From the NCBI RefSeq assembly GCF_030380735.1, contig NZ_JAUDRZ010000001.1, positions 1-64,000 on the forward strand: DNA of 64,000 bases. The letters are read 5' to 3'. Every line of letters begins with the position of its first letter. Position 1 is the first letter of the stretch. The stretch is from Rhizobium sp. S152. GTDB taxonomy: Bacteria; Pseudomonadota; Alphaproteobacteria; Rhizobiales; Rhizobiaceae. Below are positions 37,739 through 46,950 of the stretch, in pieces. A program made the translations under genes and the position numbers. Under the pieces are notes generated by a model, which was not told where the DNA came from, made no database searches, and saw only the letters and a list, made by a program, of their open reading frames with translations.

Positions 37739-37971
37739 GACTCAACCTCTTTGTTGGTTCAACAGCCAGAGCGCCCTGCGATCAATCCTTGGTCGAGCCT
37801 CGGACATATGCCTCATCAGGCAGGGGCGAATGCGTCTGTCTTTCTTTGCTTGGTTGATGGGAGATTCCCATTCCGGGCGTGCGCATACCCTATCGCGCGG
37901 GCTTTGTCACCCCTTGAGCGGAAGATTCGTTGGCGGGTGGTGGTGATTGGGGCACTCCGAAACCCTCATTT

Positions 37972-38132
37972 AGTCCCCTCCCCAACCCCTCCCCACAAGG
38001 GGGAGGGGCTAACCCGTGTCATCGCTCATACCATCTCATGTCACTAGCGCCTGATGAGAAAAGTCAGTTTGGCGAAGAGGGCGCCCCCAGCAAGCCCCTC
38101 CCCCTTGTGGGGAGGGGTTGGGGAGGGGTCTT
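37972..38132. repeat. GC-rich mosaic repeat upstream of the NCS1 permease gene
   Basis: A 161-bp copy with ends AGTCCCCTCC and GGAGGGGTCTT and both arm palindromes, but a centre unlike the other copies except for the CCCAGCAAG at its right end. It lies in the 521-base divergent gap between rplS and the permease gene. The rest of the gap (38133-38250) is AT-richer, contains ATTATTTGATTAAATATTTG, and probably holds the permease promoter. Confidence 0.8.
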
Positions 38133-38259
38133 CATACCACGTGCAGAGGGGTCTCAGTTCCGCTGTGCATTATTTGATTAAATATTTGTCAAATGCACAA
38201 ACCGGGAGCAAATTGGATTATGGCCATTTTGTGGCCTGTCAATCCTAGGAGGGGATTAC

Positions 38260-39717
38260 ATGACATCTGGCAATCCGTCGCCCTCGTTGTACAACGAGGA
38301 TCTGGCGCCCGCTCGGGAGAGGAAGTGGGGCGCCTTCAGCATCTTCAACGTCTGGACCTCGGACGTTCACAGCCTGTGGGGCTATTATCTCGCCGCCAGC
38401 CTTTTTCTTCTGTGCGGCAGCTTCGTCAATTTCGTCATCGCCATCGGTCTCGGCTCGCTGGTCATCTTTTTCCTGATGAGCCTGGTCGGCAATGCCGGTG
38501 TCAAGACCGGCGTGCCGTTCCCGGTTCTGGCACGCGCCTCGTTCGGCACCTTCGGCGCCAATGCGCCGGCGCTGGTGCGCGCGGTGGTCGCCTGCTTCTG
38601 GTACGGCGCGCAGACGGCTGCCGCCTCCGGTGCCATCGTGGCGCTGCTGATCCGCCACGAGAGCATTCTCGCCTTCCACCAGAACAGCCATTTTCTCGGC
38701 CACTCGACGCTGGAGGTGATCTGCTACGTCATCGTCTGGGCGCTGCAGCTCTTGATCATCCAACGCGGCATGGAAACGGTGCGCAAGTTCCAGGATTGGG
38801 CGGGGCCCGCCGTCTGGATCATGATGCTCGTCTTGGCCGTTTATCTCGTGGTCAAGGCAGGCACCTTCTCCTTCGGCAGTGAAATCCCGCGCGACGTGCT
38901 GATCGAAAAGACCCGGGATGCCGGCATTCCCTACGAACCGGGCACCGTGCCGGCGCTCGCCGCCGTCGCCGCCACCTGGATCACCTATTTCGCGGCACTT
39001 TACCTGAACTTCTGCGACTTCTCGCGCTACGCCAAGGACGTGAAGACGCTGCGCAGAGGCAATCTCTGGGGCCTGCCGATCAACCTGCTCGCCTTCTGCC
39101 TCGTGGCGGGCGTCACGACCACGGCAGCCTTTACCGTCTATGGCGAGGTGCTGCTGCACCCCGAAGCCATCTCGGCCAAGTTCGACAGCTGGTTCCTGGC
39201 GCTTCTGGCGGCCCTTACCTTCGCGGTGGCGACGCTCGGCATCAACGTCGTCGCCAACTTCGTCTCGCCGGCCTTCGACTTCTCCAACGTCTTTCCGCGC
39301 CACATCAGCTTCAAGCGCGGCGGGTACATCGCCGCGTTGATCGCGCTGGTGCTTTACCCCTTCGCCCCCTGGGAAACGGGTGCCGCCCACTTCGTCAACT
39401 TCATCGGCTCGACCATGGGGCCGATCTTCGGGGTGATGATGGTGGACTATTACCTGATCCGGAAAGGCGAGCTCGACGTCGCGGCACTCTACCGCGAAGA
39501 CGGTGAATTCCGCTTCCAGAGCGGCTGGCACGTCAACGCTTTCATCGCCTTTGCGATCGGCGCGCTGTTCTCGTCGATCCTGCCGACCTTCACCTCGGTA
39601 TTGCCGGACTGGTGGGGCACCTATGGCTGGTTCTTCGGCGTCGGCATCGGCGGCGGTGTCTACTATCTACTGCGCATGACCACCCGCGGCTCGGCCGTCG
39701 GCGCGGCATCGCGATAG
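38260..39717 (+). CDS. NCS1-family nucleobase/hydantoin:cation symporter
   Basis: A 485-residue inner-membrane transporter with about twelve helices. Family hallmarks are SLYNEDLAPARERKWG at the N terminus, FNVWTSDVHSLWGYY (about residues 29-43) and GVPFPVLARASFG (about 85-97). NCS1 proteins import cytosine, uracil, allantoin, hydantoins or thiamine precursors; which applies is not evident because no catabolic gene is next to it. The ATG at 38260 has AGGAGGGG upstream and a terminator follows, so the gene is monocistronic and convergent with the methyltransferase gene. Confidence 0.92.
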   Translation: MTSGNPSPSLYNEDLAPARERKWGAFSIFNVWTSDVHSLWGYYLAASLFLLCGSFVNFVIAIGLGSLVIFFLMSLVGNAGVKTGVPFPVLARASFGTFGANAPALVRAVVACFWYGAQTAAASGAIVALLIRHESILAFHQNSHFLGHSTLEVICYVIVWALQLLIIQRGMETVRKFQDWAGPAVWIMMLVLAVYLVVKAGTFSFGSEIPRDVLIEKTRDAGIPYEPGTVPALAAVAATWITYFAALYLNFCDFSRYAKDVKTLRRGNLWGLPINLLAFCLVAGVTTTAAFTVYGEVLLHPEAISAKFDSWFLALLAALTFAVATLGINVVANFVSPAFDFSNVFPRHISFKRGGYIAALIALVLYPFAPWETGAAHFVNFIGSTMGPIFGVMMVDYYLIRKGELDVAALYREDGEFRFQSGWHVNAFIAFAIGALFSSILPTFTSVLPDWWGTYGWFFGVGIGGGVYYLLRMTTRGSAVGAASR

Positions 39718-39722
39718 ACGAC

Positions 39723-39749
39723 ATGCCCGGCTTCGGCCGGGCATCTTTC
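39723..39749 (+). terminator. Terminator of the NCS1 permease gene
   Basis: A nine-pair perfect stem, ATGCCCGGC with GCCGGGCAT, closed by a TTCG tetraloop and followed by CTTTCC, starts five bases past the stop codon. Confidence 0.8.
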
Positions 39750-39771
39750 CTTGCCGCCGTCATAAGGTTTC

Positions 39772-40575
39772 TCAGCCGGGCACCACGCCGCGACAGGCCC
39801 AGGCCACCGATGCGAAGGAGCGCGGCCCATCCGGCCGTCCAGCCTCGTAAGCGCCGCGCACCGCCGTTTTCAGCCGTTCCCGCAGCCCGGCCTCAAGGCC
39901 GGCGACATATTGCCCGAGCGGCCCGTCGCCCCCGGTAAAGGGCATCCAGTAATCGTCGAAGGACTGGTAATCCATGCGGATCGTCAGCAATGTCTGCTCG
40001 ACCGACGCCAGGCCCTGAGCGACGAAGCTGTTCTTCATCTCGTCGGGGCCCGTCATCGGCCGGAAGCAATAGTTGCGCCGAAAATCATGGCTGTCGTCAT
40101 CGAGCATCGCGGCGGTGTCGAGCAGCATCCGCATCCCCGGCATCCCGCCCATGTGGTCCCAGACGGCAGCGGCCACCACGCCGCCCGGCCGCACCACCCG
40201 CCGCATCTCTGAAATCGCCTTGTCCGGATCGGACACGAAGTGCAGCACCAGCAGACTGAGCGCCCGGTCGAAGCTCCCGTTCTCGAAGGGCAGCGCCATC
40301 GCATCCGCCTGCCGCACGCTGATGCGCGGATCGGTGTTGGCGCGTACGATATCCTCGACGAAGACGGGCGAGTAGTCGATCGCGACGATCTCCTTGACCT
40401 TAGCCGCCTGCGGCAGGAAGAACGTCAGGCTGCCATTGCCGCAGCCGACATCCAGAACCCGCTCATTGTCCGAAAGCCCGGCGAAATCGACGAACGGCGG
40501 CGCCAGCCGCTTGCTCCACCGCCCCATCAGCTGCTCGTATCCACCTGCACTACTGACATTGAAGCTCGACGCCAT
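39772..40575 (-). CDS. Class I SAM-dependent methyltransferase
   Basis: A 267-residue methyltransferase of the UbiE/Methyltransf_11 type. Motif I VLDVGCGNGS is at about residues 40-49, the acidic motif VAIDYSP near 65-71, motif II in DAMALPFENGSFD near 91-103, and motif III RVVRPGGVVAA near 125-135. The substrate is unknown. Start ATG 40575 follows GGGGAGG; the frame is open 18 codons further. It lies between trmD and the rplS side of the block and is not part of the conserved translation cluster. Confidence 0.88.
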   Translation of the reverse strand: MASSFNVSSAGGYEQLMGRWSKRLAPPFVDFAGLSDNERVLDVGCGNGSLTFFLPQAAKVKEIVAIDYSPVFVEDIVRANTDPRISVRQADAMALPFENGSFDRALSLLVLHFVSDPDKAISEMRRVVRPGGVVAAAVWDHMGGMPGMRMLLDTAAMLDDDSHDFRRNYCFRPMTGPDEMKNSFVAQGLASVEQTLLTIRMDYQSFDDYWMPFTGGDGPLGQYVAGLEAGLRERLKTAVRGAYEAGRPDGPRSFASVAWACRGVVPG

Positions 40576-40668
40576 GACAGCCTCCCCGCGCGGATGGCGA
40601 AGGGTAAACCCGGCGGGATGGTGGGGCAAGGGGTACGGCTGGCACCCTCCGTCGATGTCCCGAAAACC

Positions 40669-41361
40669 CTACTCGTCCAGCAAATCCGGCCGCCGTTCGC
40701 GCGTCAGCTGGACTGCCTGCTCGCGGCGCCACTTGTCGATCGCACCGTGGTTGCCTGACGTCAGCACCGCCGGAATCTCGCGGCCTTCCCATTCCTGCGG
40801 GCGGGTGTAGTGCGGGTGTTCGAGCAGCCCGCCCTCGAAGCTTTCGTGCAGGCCGGAGAGATCGTTGCCCATGACGCCGGGCAGGATACGCACGATCGCG
40901 TCGAGCACGGTCAGCGCCGCCGGCTCGCCGCCCGAAAGCACGTAGTCGCCGATCGATACCTCTTCCAGCTCGCGCGCCTCGATCACCCGCTGGTCGACAC
41001 CCTCGAAGCGGCCGCAGACGATGATGACGCCCTCGCCATCCGCCAGTTCGCGCACGCGCTCCTGAGTCAGTGGCTTGCCGCGCGGGCTCATCAGCAGGCG
41101 TGGGCGGCTGTCATTTTCAGAAACCGTATCGATGGCGCGGGCGAGCACATCAGGCTTCAGCACCATGCCGGCGCCGCCGCCAGCCGGCGTATCGTCTACG
41201 GTGCGGTGCTTGTCGGTGGCGAAGTCGCGGATCTGCACGGCATCGAGCGCCCACTGGCCGCGTTCCATCGCCTTGCCGGCAAGGGAATAGCCGAGATGGC
41301 CCGGAAACATCTCCGGATAAAGCGTCAGCACCGTTGCCCGGAATGCCATCGCGTCGCTCAC
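40669..41361 (-). CDS. trmD: tRNA (guanine-N1)-methyltransferase
   Basis: A 230-residue SPOUT methyltransferase that makes m1G37 in tRNAs with G36, preventing frameshifting. The trefoil-knot motifs are visible: [15 protein letters not shown] (about residues 55-69), [20 protein letters not shown] and [11 protein letters not shown]. It starts with GTG at 41361, overlapping the rimM stop by four bases; an internal ATG (MAFRATVLT) four codons in is the alternative. Essential in most bacteria. Confidence 0.97.
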   Translation of the reverse strand: MSDAMAFRATVLTLYPEMFPGHLGYSLAGKAMERGQWALDAVQIRDFATDKHRTVDDTPAGGGAGMVLKPDVLARAIDTVSENDSRPRLLMSPRGKPLTQERVRELADGEGVIIVCGRFEGVDQRVIEARELEEVSIGDYVLSGGEPAALTVLDAIVRILPGVMGNDLSGLHESFEGGLLEHPHYTRPQEWEGREIPAVLTSGNHGAIDKWRREQAVQLTRERRPDLLDE

Positions 41362-41942
41362 TTCTTCTTTTTCGGCTTGTCGTTTGCAGGCTCGTCCGGC
41401 GTGAACTTCGGGCCGTCGTCATCGCTGTCGACGAGACCGGATGCTACCGGGTCGATGGTGATCTTGCCGCCCTCGAGGTCGATTTCCAGAACCGAGGCCT
41501 CCGAGAAGGGGATCAGCACCGGGCGCTTGCCCGGCCCCTTGATCTCCAGGAGATCACCGGCGCCGAAGTCGAAGACGCCCGTGATCTTGCCGTAGCTGAC
41601 GCCTTGGTCGTCGAGCGCTTCCAGGCCCTCCAGATCGGCATAGAAGAACTCGTCGTCCTCGAGTTCGTCGTCCGGCAGGTTGTCGCGCTCGATATAAAGC
41701 TCCAGACCGTTCAGCGCCTCGGCGGCGTTGCGGTCGTTGACCCCCCGGAAGCGGACGACCACGACATTCTTCATCTCGCGGATTTCAAGCACCTCGAAGG
41801 TGCGGCCATCCATGCTGTGCAGGTGGCCGTAATCGCCGAGCGCGGTTGGATCGGCCGTATAAGCCTTGGCGCGCACTTCGCCGCGAATGCCCTGCGCACC
41901 GCCGATCGTTGCCATCAGCACCGGATTTTCGAGCTTTGTCAT
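41358..41942 (-). CDS. rimM: 16S rRNA processing protein RimM
   Basis: A 194-residue 30S maturation factor with an N-terminal beta barrel ([15 protein letters not shown] near residues 9-23) and a C-terminal PRC-barrel (the [19 protein letters not shown] region), followed by a Lys-rich, acidic low-complexity tail. It binds S19 and helps assemble the 30S head. The stop overlaps the trmD start. A strong terminator separates it from rpsP upstream, so rimM-trmD may have an additional promoter or rely on read-through. Confidence 0.95.
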   Translation of the reverse strand: MTKLENPVLMATIGGAQGIRGEVRAKAYTADPTALGDYGHLHSMDGRTFEVLEIREMKNVVVVRFRGVNDRNAAEALNGLELYIERDNLPDDELEDDEFFYADLEGLEALDDQGVSYGKITGVFDFGAGDLLEIKGPGKRPVLIPFSEASVLEIDLEGGKITIDPVASGLVDSDDDGPKFTPDEPANDKPKKKK

Positions 41943-42001
41943 GGTGTCCTTCGTATCGCGCCGGAGTTTGGCTTCTCATAACCGAGTTACGGCGGAATGG
42001 A

Positions 42002-42037
42002 AACGAAAACGGGCGGCATGTCGCCATGCCGCCCGTT
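42002..42037 (-). terminator. Rho-independent terminator of rpsP
   Basis: A perfect 13-pair stem, AACGGGCGGCATG with CATGCCGCCCGTT, closed by a TCGC loop lies at 42008-42037; on the minus strand TTTTCGTTTCC follows. It lies about 23 bases past the rpsP stop and would end the ffh-aroQ-rpsP transcript before rimM. Confidence 0.85.
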
Positions 42038-42059
42038 CGATCAAGGCCGAAGCCTCGAA

Positions 42060-42428
42060 TTATTCAGCCGAAGCAGCAGCTTCTGCAGCGTCAGCGATCT
42101 TCTGAGCCTTTTCAGCTGCACGCTCCTGAGCGCGCTTGCCGGGCTTTGCCTTTTCCGGGTTGTTCTTGGCTTCGCGCTTTGCGAGGCCGGCTTCGTTCAG
42201 GAAGCGCAGAACGCGGTCGGTCGGCTGTGCGCCCTGCTCGATCCAATGCTTGATACGGTCACCGTCGAGCTTGACGCGAGCTTCGTTGTCCTTGGCGAGC
42301 ATCGGGTTCCAGGAACCGAGATTCTCGAGGAAGCGGCCGTCGCGCGGCGAACGGGCGTCGGCGAGAACGATGTGGTAGTACGGGCGCTTCTTGGAACCAC
42401 CGCGTGCGAGACGAATTTTCAGTGCCAT
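42060..42428 (-). CDS. rpsP: 30S ribosomal protein bS16
   Basis: A 122-residue bS16. The core starts [20 protein letters not shown] and includes [12 protein letters not shown]; the C-terminal 35 residues are an Ala/Glu/Lys tail beyond the usual 80-90 residue core. ATG 42428 follows AAGGAGTAAC. It lies after the chorismate mutase gene and before a strong terminator. Confidence 0.96.
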   Translation of the reverse strand: MALKIRLARGGSKKRPYYHIVLADARSPRDGRFLENLGSWNPMLAKDNEARVKLDGDRIKHWIEQGAQPTDRVLRFLNEAGLAKREAKNNPEKAKPGKRAQERAAEKAQKIADAAEAAASAE

Positions 42429-42476
42429 TTTAGTTACTCCTTGGATGTGTCTGAACCGCTTTCTGGGCGGTATCGG

Positions 42477-42797
42477 TTACTTTGCAGCAGCGCCCTGTTC
42501 GGCGTGATCCGCTGCGATCTGCTCATGATGCCGGATGACTTCCTTGATGACGAAGTTCAGGAACTTCTCGGCGAAATCCGGATCCAGATTGGCATCCTTG
42601 GCCAGGCGGCGAAGGCGTTCGATCTGGTATTCCTCGCGCGCCGGGTCTGCCGGCGGCAACTTGTACTTGGCCTTGAGAACGCCGACCTCTTTGGTGCAGC
42701 GGAAACGCTCGGCCAGGATATGCACCAGCGCCGCGTCGATATTGTCGATCGACTGGCGATAGCTGGAGAGCTGGGCTTTGATCTCAGGATCGGTCAT
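42477..42797 (-). CDS. Chorismate mutase, AroQ class
   Basis: A 106-residue all-helical chorismate mutase producing prephenate for phenylalanine and tyrosine. Residues expected in the active site are present: Arg14 in SYRQSIDNID, Arg31 in AERFRCTKEVG, and Lys42 in LKAKYKLP. It sits between ffh and rpsP, 16 bases after ffh, an order common in Rhizobiales. Monofunctional and cytoplasmic. Confidence 0.93.
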   Translation of the reverse strand: MTDPEIKAQLSSYRQSIDNIDAALVHILAERFRCTKEVGVLKAKYKLPPADPAREEYQIERLRRLAKDANLDPDFAEKFLNFVIKEVIRHHEQIAADHAEQGAAAK

Positions 42798-42813
42798 GGT
42801 TCAAAGGACCCCT

Positions 42814-44391
42814 TCACTTCTTCTTGGGCAGGCCGGGAAGGCCCGGGAAACCACCACCGAGGCCCGGCAGCTTGGCGCCGCCCAGACCCGGCAATCCACC
42901 GGTGCCAAGGCCGGGAAGCCCGCCGCCCGGCTTGCCGAGACCGGCCGCTTCCGCCTGCTTCTGCAACGCTTCCAGCTGCTTCGGATCGATGTTGGAGAGA
43001 TCGGGCATGCCACCCATGCCACCGCCGAGGCCGCCAAGGCCCATCTTGCCGGCAAGGCCGCCCATCATCTGCTTCATCATGCCGCCTTTGCCCTTGCCGC
43101 CCATCATCTTCATCATGTCCGCCATCTGGCGGTGCATCTTCAGAAGCTTGTTGATGTCGGAGGCATCGGTGCCGGAGCCGGCCGCGATGCGCTTCTTGCG
43201 CGAATGCTTGAGCATGTCGGGATTGGCGCGCTCGGCCTTGGTCATCGAGCCGATGATCGCCAGCTGGCGGCCGAACAGGCTATCGTTGAGGCCGGCAGAC
43301 GCCATCTTGTCTTTCATGCCAGCCATGCCGGGCATCATCGACATGATGCCGCCCATGCCTCCCATCTTCTGCATCTGGCGCAGCTGGTCGGCGAGGTCGT
43401 TGAGGTCGAACTTGCCCTTGGCCATCTTGGCGGCCATGGCGGCCGCCTTCTCGGCGTCGATGTTTTCGGCGGCGCGCTCGACGAGGCTGACGATGTCACC
43501 CATGCCGAGAATGCGGTCGGCGATGCGGCGGGGATGGAATTCCTCCAGTTCGCCCATGCGCTCGCCGACGCCGATGAGCTTGATCGGCTTGCCGGTCACC
43601 GCGCGCATCGACAGCGCTGCACCGCCACGGCCATCGCCGTCCATGCGGGTGAGCACGAGGCCGGTGATGCCGACGCGTTCGTCGAAGTTGCGCGCCAGGT
43701 TGACGGCGTCCTGACCGGTCAGCGAATCCGCGACCAGCAGGATTTCATGCGGGTTCGACTTCTTCTTGATGTCGGCCATTTCGACCATCAAGGGCTCGTC
43801 GATATGCGTACGGCCGGCGGTGTCGAGAATGACGACGTCGTGGCCGCCGAGCCTGGCTGCCTGCACGGCGCGCGCGGCGATATCGGTCGGCGACTGGCCG
43901 GCTATGACAGGCAGCGTGTCGACATTGGTCTGCACGCCGAGCTGGCGCAGCTGCTCTTGTGCGGCCGGGCGTCGCGTATCGAGCGACGCCATCAGCACCT
44001 TCTTCTTCTCGCGGTCGGTGAGCCGCTTGGCGATCTTCGCCGAGGTCGTGGTCTTGCCCGAGCCCTGCAGGCCGACCATCATGATGACGACGGGGGCGGC
44101 GGCATGCAGGTCAACGCCCACGCCTTCGCCGCCGAGCATCTCGATCAGCTCGTCATGGACGATCTTGACGACCATCTGGCCGGGCTTGATCGACTTCAGG
44201 ATCTCGGCGCCGACAGCCTTCTCACGAACGCGGTCGGTGAAGGCGCGCACCACGTCGAGGGCGACGTCGGCCTCCAGAAGCGCACGGCGAACCTCGCGCA
44301 GCGCTGCGGAAACATCGGCTTCCGAAAGCGCGCCACGGCCTGTCAGTCCATTCAGAATGGATCCAAGACGGTCCTGGAGGTTTTCAAACAT
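42814..44391 (-). CDS. ffh: Signal recognition particle protein Ffh
   Basis: A 525-residue SRP GTPase. The NG domain (1-295) has GLQGSGKTTT near residues 107-116, DTAGR near 187-191 and TRMDGDGRGGAAL near 245-257; the Met-rich M domain (about 325-440) binds 4.5S RNA and signal peptides. The C-terminal 60 residues are a Gly/Leu/Pro tail with repeated LPGLG units ending GLPKKK. ATG 44391 follows AAGGAAGAG; the frame is open much further but crosses the promoter. The 4.5S RNA gene is not seen nearby. Confidence 0.97.
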   Translation of the reverse strand: MFENLQDRLGSILNGLTGRGALSEADVSAALREVRRALLEADVALDVVRAFTDRVREKAVGAEILKSIKPGQMVVKIVHDELIEMLGGEGVGVDLHAAAPVVIMMVGLQGSGKTTTSAKIAKRLTDREKKKVLMASLDTRRPAAQEQLRQLGVQTNVDTLPVIAGQSPTDIAARAVQAARLGGHDVVILDTAGRTHIDEPLMVEMADIKKKSNPHEILLVADSLTGQDAVNLARNFDERVGITGLVLTRMDGDGRGGAALSMRAVTGKPIKLIGVGERMGELEEFHPRRIADRILGMGDIVSLVERAAENIDAEKAAAMAAKMAKGKFDLNDLADQLRQMQKMGGMGGIMSMMPGMAGMKDKMASAGLNDSLFGRQLAIIGSMTKAERANPDMLKHSRKKRIAAGSGTDASDINKLLKMHRQMADMMKMMGGKGKGGMMKQMMGGLAGKMGLGGLGGGMGGMPDLSNIDPKQLEALQKQAEAAGLGKPGGGLPGLGTGGLPGLGGAKLPGLGGGFPGLPGLPKKK

Positions 44392-44718
44392 CGGCTCTTC
44401 CTTGTGATTTCCTGATCGGGGAAACCTTGTGCTTTTCCTTGACGAAAACAAGACGCATAGCCAAAAAGCACCCGAGGGCGCATCGCGCTGTCGGGTGTGG
44501 ACCTCCGGGATCGATTTATACCTTTGCGGGTCCCGGTCGGTGGCTCGAGTCTTGAAGCTCGTCGCAGATTGAGCGGCGGTAAACAGGAAAACGGGCGGAG
44601 AGTCAAGGCAAAGCGGGCAAATAAGCGTTTTGCGGCCTTTCAAAAGGCGGCACGGCAACCCAAATGCAGAAGCCCGCACGGCATATATCACGTATCACGG
44701 CGACAAGGCTCCCACCGC
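44392..44718. other. Divergent intergenic region between ffh and MBL hydrolase genes
   Basis: This 327-base gap should hold the promoters of ffh and the hydrolase gene. I see GATTTATACC and a CATATATCACG stretch as possible -10 elements, but no confident pair. There is no repeat family member and no trusted small gene. Confidence 0.4.
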
Positions 44719-45726
44719 ATGGCAAACGCCAAACCCAAGAATCCCTATTACCAAGGCCCGGTCACCGACCATTTCGACGGCACCCGCTTCTTCAACCCTG
44801 GCGGCATCGCCCCTCTCGGCTTCCGCGCCATGCTGCGCTGGCAGTTCAACGGCGAGCGGCAGGCGTGGCAGAAGCTGGTGCCGAGCCCCTTCCCGCAGGC
44901 GAAACCCGACCAGCGTATCGAGGGCGATGGGCTGAAGGTCACCATGGTCGGCCATGCCTCGATGCTGGTGCAGGTGGCGGGCCTCAATATCCTGACCGAC
45001 CCCGTCTGGTCGGATCGCGTCAGCCCCTTCACCTTCGCCGGCCCGAAGCGGGTGACCGCTCCCGGGATCCGTTTCGAGGACCTGCCCGCCATCGACCTCG
45101 TGCTCGTCTCGCACAATCACTACGACCATCTCGACGTCGCGACGCTGAAGCGGTTGCAGGCCGCACACGGGCCCCGCTTCGTCACGCCCCTCGGCAACGA
45201 TACGATCATCCGCCGCGCCGCGCCCAATACCAAAATCTCTGTCATGGACTGGGGCGACCGCATCGAGATCACCGACGGCATCACCGTCGACGCCGAACCG
45301 GCGCATCACTGGTCGGCGCGCGGCACGAATGACCGCAGCATGGCGCTCTGGGCGTCCTTCGTGATCTCGACGCCGTCAGGCAAGATCTACCACGTCGGCG
45401 ACACCGGCTTTCACGACGGCATCAATTACCGGGCCGCCGGCGAAAAGCACGGTTCCTTCCGCCTGGCCATCCTGCCATTCGGCGCCTATGAGCCGCGCTG
45501 GTTCATGAAGGGCCAGCACCAGAACCCCGACGAGGCGGTGCGCGGCATGCAACTCGCCAACGCCGCCCACGTCGCCGGCCACCACTTCGCGACGTTCCAG
45601 TTGACCGACGAGGCGATGGACGCGCCGGTGAGGGCATTGGAGGTCGCGTTGCGGGAACAGGGGGTGGCACCGGAGCGTTTCCAGCCGCTGAGAGCGGGCG
45701 AGGTTTTCGACGTGCCCGTGGTGTGA
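44719..45726 (+). CDS. MBL-fold metal-dependent hydrolase, NAPE-PLD/UlaG-like
   Basis: A 335-residue metallo-beta-lactamase-fold enzyme. The metal motif HxHxDH is SHNHYDHLD near residues 132-140; further ligands are His in PAHHWSARG near 195 and Asp in HVGDTGFHDG near 225. The N terminus (NPYYQGPVTDHFDGTRFFNP) resembles N-acyl-phosphatidylethanolamine phospholipase D relatives. A phospholipid or lactone substrate is plausible, not shown. ATG 44719 gives the family start MANAKPKNP; the frame upstream is unlikely to be coding. Confidence 0.9.
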   Translation: MANAKPKNPYYQGPVTDHFDGTRFFNPGGIAPLGFRAMLRWQFNGERQAWQKLVPSPFPQAKPDQRIEGDGLKVTMVGHASMLVQVAGLNILTDPVWSDRVSPFTFAGPKRVTAPGIRFEDLPAIDLVLVSHNHYDHLDVATLKRLQAAHGPRFVTPLGNDTIIRRAAPNTKISVMDWGDRIEITDGITVDAEPAHHWSARGTNDRSMALWASFVISTPSGKIYHVGDTGFHDGINYRAAGEKHGSFRLAILPFGAYEPRWFMKGQHQNPDEAVRGMQLANAAHVAGHHFATFQLTDEAMDAPVRALEVALREQGVAPERFQPLRAGEVFDVPVV

Positions 45727-46182
45727 AAAGGCGCTGATCGGTATCGCACACAGCACGAAATCCCGCGCCCGAGCAAGGCTCGGCGACGGCTGGATGGCAA
45801 GTCCCAAAAATGGGAATGGGCAGGCGGCATTGTATGGGTGGTATGGGTATCAGGCGTTCCGCCTGCCCGATCGCTTCGAGGTTTCCGGTTCGTCAGGGCC
45901 GACAGGAGCGTCTCTCGGCCTTTCCTTGCCGGATGGATATCAGACCTGACAGCCCTTTACCCACCTCTCACAACCATCATCGAACGCCGGATACCAAACT
46001 TGGCGTTACCGGTTCGCGAACCCGGCTCCCTGTCCGATGACACCCTTAGGGTAAGGTGGTTGCCGACCGCGGGGATGAAGGGGAACGATGAAAAAATGTA
46101 CGTCGTTGAAATAATTATATTAGTTTATGTTCGCGACCGAAAATTTCACACACTTGAGGTCGTCGGACTATCGCTGATATGC
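45727..46182. other. Intergenic region with a 10-bp inverted repeat
   Basis: A 456-base gap between convergent genes. GGGCAGGCGG (45818-45827) and CCGCCTGCCC (45859-45868) are perfect inverted arms around a 31-base loop that itself holds two copies of GTATGGGT; it could be a bidirectional terminator. The right part (46085-46140) is AT-rich. Forward frames here lack protein-like features. Confidence 0.45.
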
Positions 46183-46755
46183 TCAGCCGCAGGTACCACG
46201 CATGGTCTCCTGCGCTTCGGCGGCGACGCGGTCGTATTCGACCGCCTGCTGCATCGATTGCTCACGTTCCGTTCCCGAATAGAACTGCGCGCAATAGCGC
46301 GACTTCCTGGCGCCTTCCGAATTGATCAGATAGGCTCCTCTGGAGTTCAGGCAGGCGCCGCCACTGCTTGCCCTTTGCTGCACCGTGTTGATCCACTGAA
46401 CGAATGGGCTGTTCGCATCGTCGCAATCGCCGCGGCTGTCGGATGGCGGTGAGGGAAAGCCTGACAGCTGCGTGCCGCCGGAGCCGCTGGATAGCGGCGC
46501 GCTCGCCGCAACCTGCTGCCGCGGGTAGTCTGTCTGGATCGATGGCGCCCGGATCTTTTCGGCATCCGCGAGTCGTCGCTCGTTCTGCTCGATCTGTTCC
46601 CTGGTCATCCCCTTGAGATCATCGGGTCCCTCGACCACCACGGCATCACCGGGCACGCGTTCGATCGGCGTCGTGCATGCGGCCAGCATGGCCATTGAAA
46701 CAAGCGCCACCGCAAGACGCGCGGTGCCAATCGAAAAAGCGGATGCATGCATCAT
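46183..46755 (-). CDS. Predicted lipoprotein of unknown function
   Basis: A 190-residue protein with a lipoprotein signal peptide: a hydrophobic stretch (about residues 12-30) ends in the lipobox LAAC, so Cys31 would be lipidated. The mature part begins TTPIERVPGD, has a polar Gln/Glu-rich helix (MTREQIEQNERRLADAEK), a Pro/Ser linker, and four to five further cysteines in the C-terminal half that could pair in the periplasm. I do not recognise a family. Start ATG 46755 follows GGGGAT; the longer frame to 46944 is not supported. Confidence 0.75.
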   Translation of the reverse strand: MMHASAFSIGTARLAVALVSMAMLAACTTPIERVPGDAVVVEGPDDLKGMTREQIEQNERRLADAEKIRAPSIQTDYPRQQVAASAPLSSGSGGTQLSGFPSPPSDSRGDCDDANSPFVQWINTVQQRASSGGACLNSRGAYLINSEGARKSRYCAQFYSGTEREQSMQQAVEYDRVAAEAQETMRGTCG

Positions 46756-46950
46756 GATTATCCCCAATGGCGGCGCGCTCTGCGGCGCGACACCGATGAT
46801 AATCAAGGGCCAATGGGCACACATCCCGCATTTGGGGTAAATCGGCGCATTATGGCCGAAAAATTGAAGGCTTTGGTTGTGGTTTTCACGCCATCGCCGC
46901 GGCAGGCAGACGGGCGCGCCTCGACACCCGCCTGCTGTCTGCAAATGCGC

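Noticed and set aside
45838..46452. 204-codon plus-strand frame overlapping the lipoprotein gene
   Set aside because: Overlaps the better-supported lipoprotein (signal peptide and lipobox) and shows no domain.
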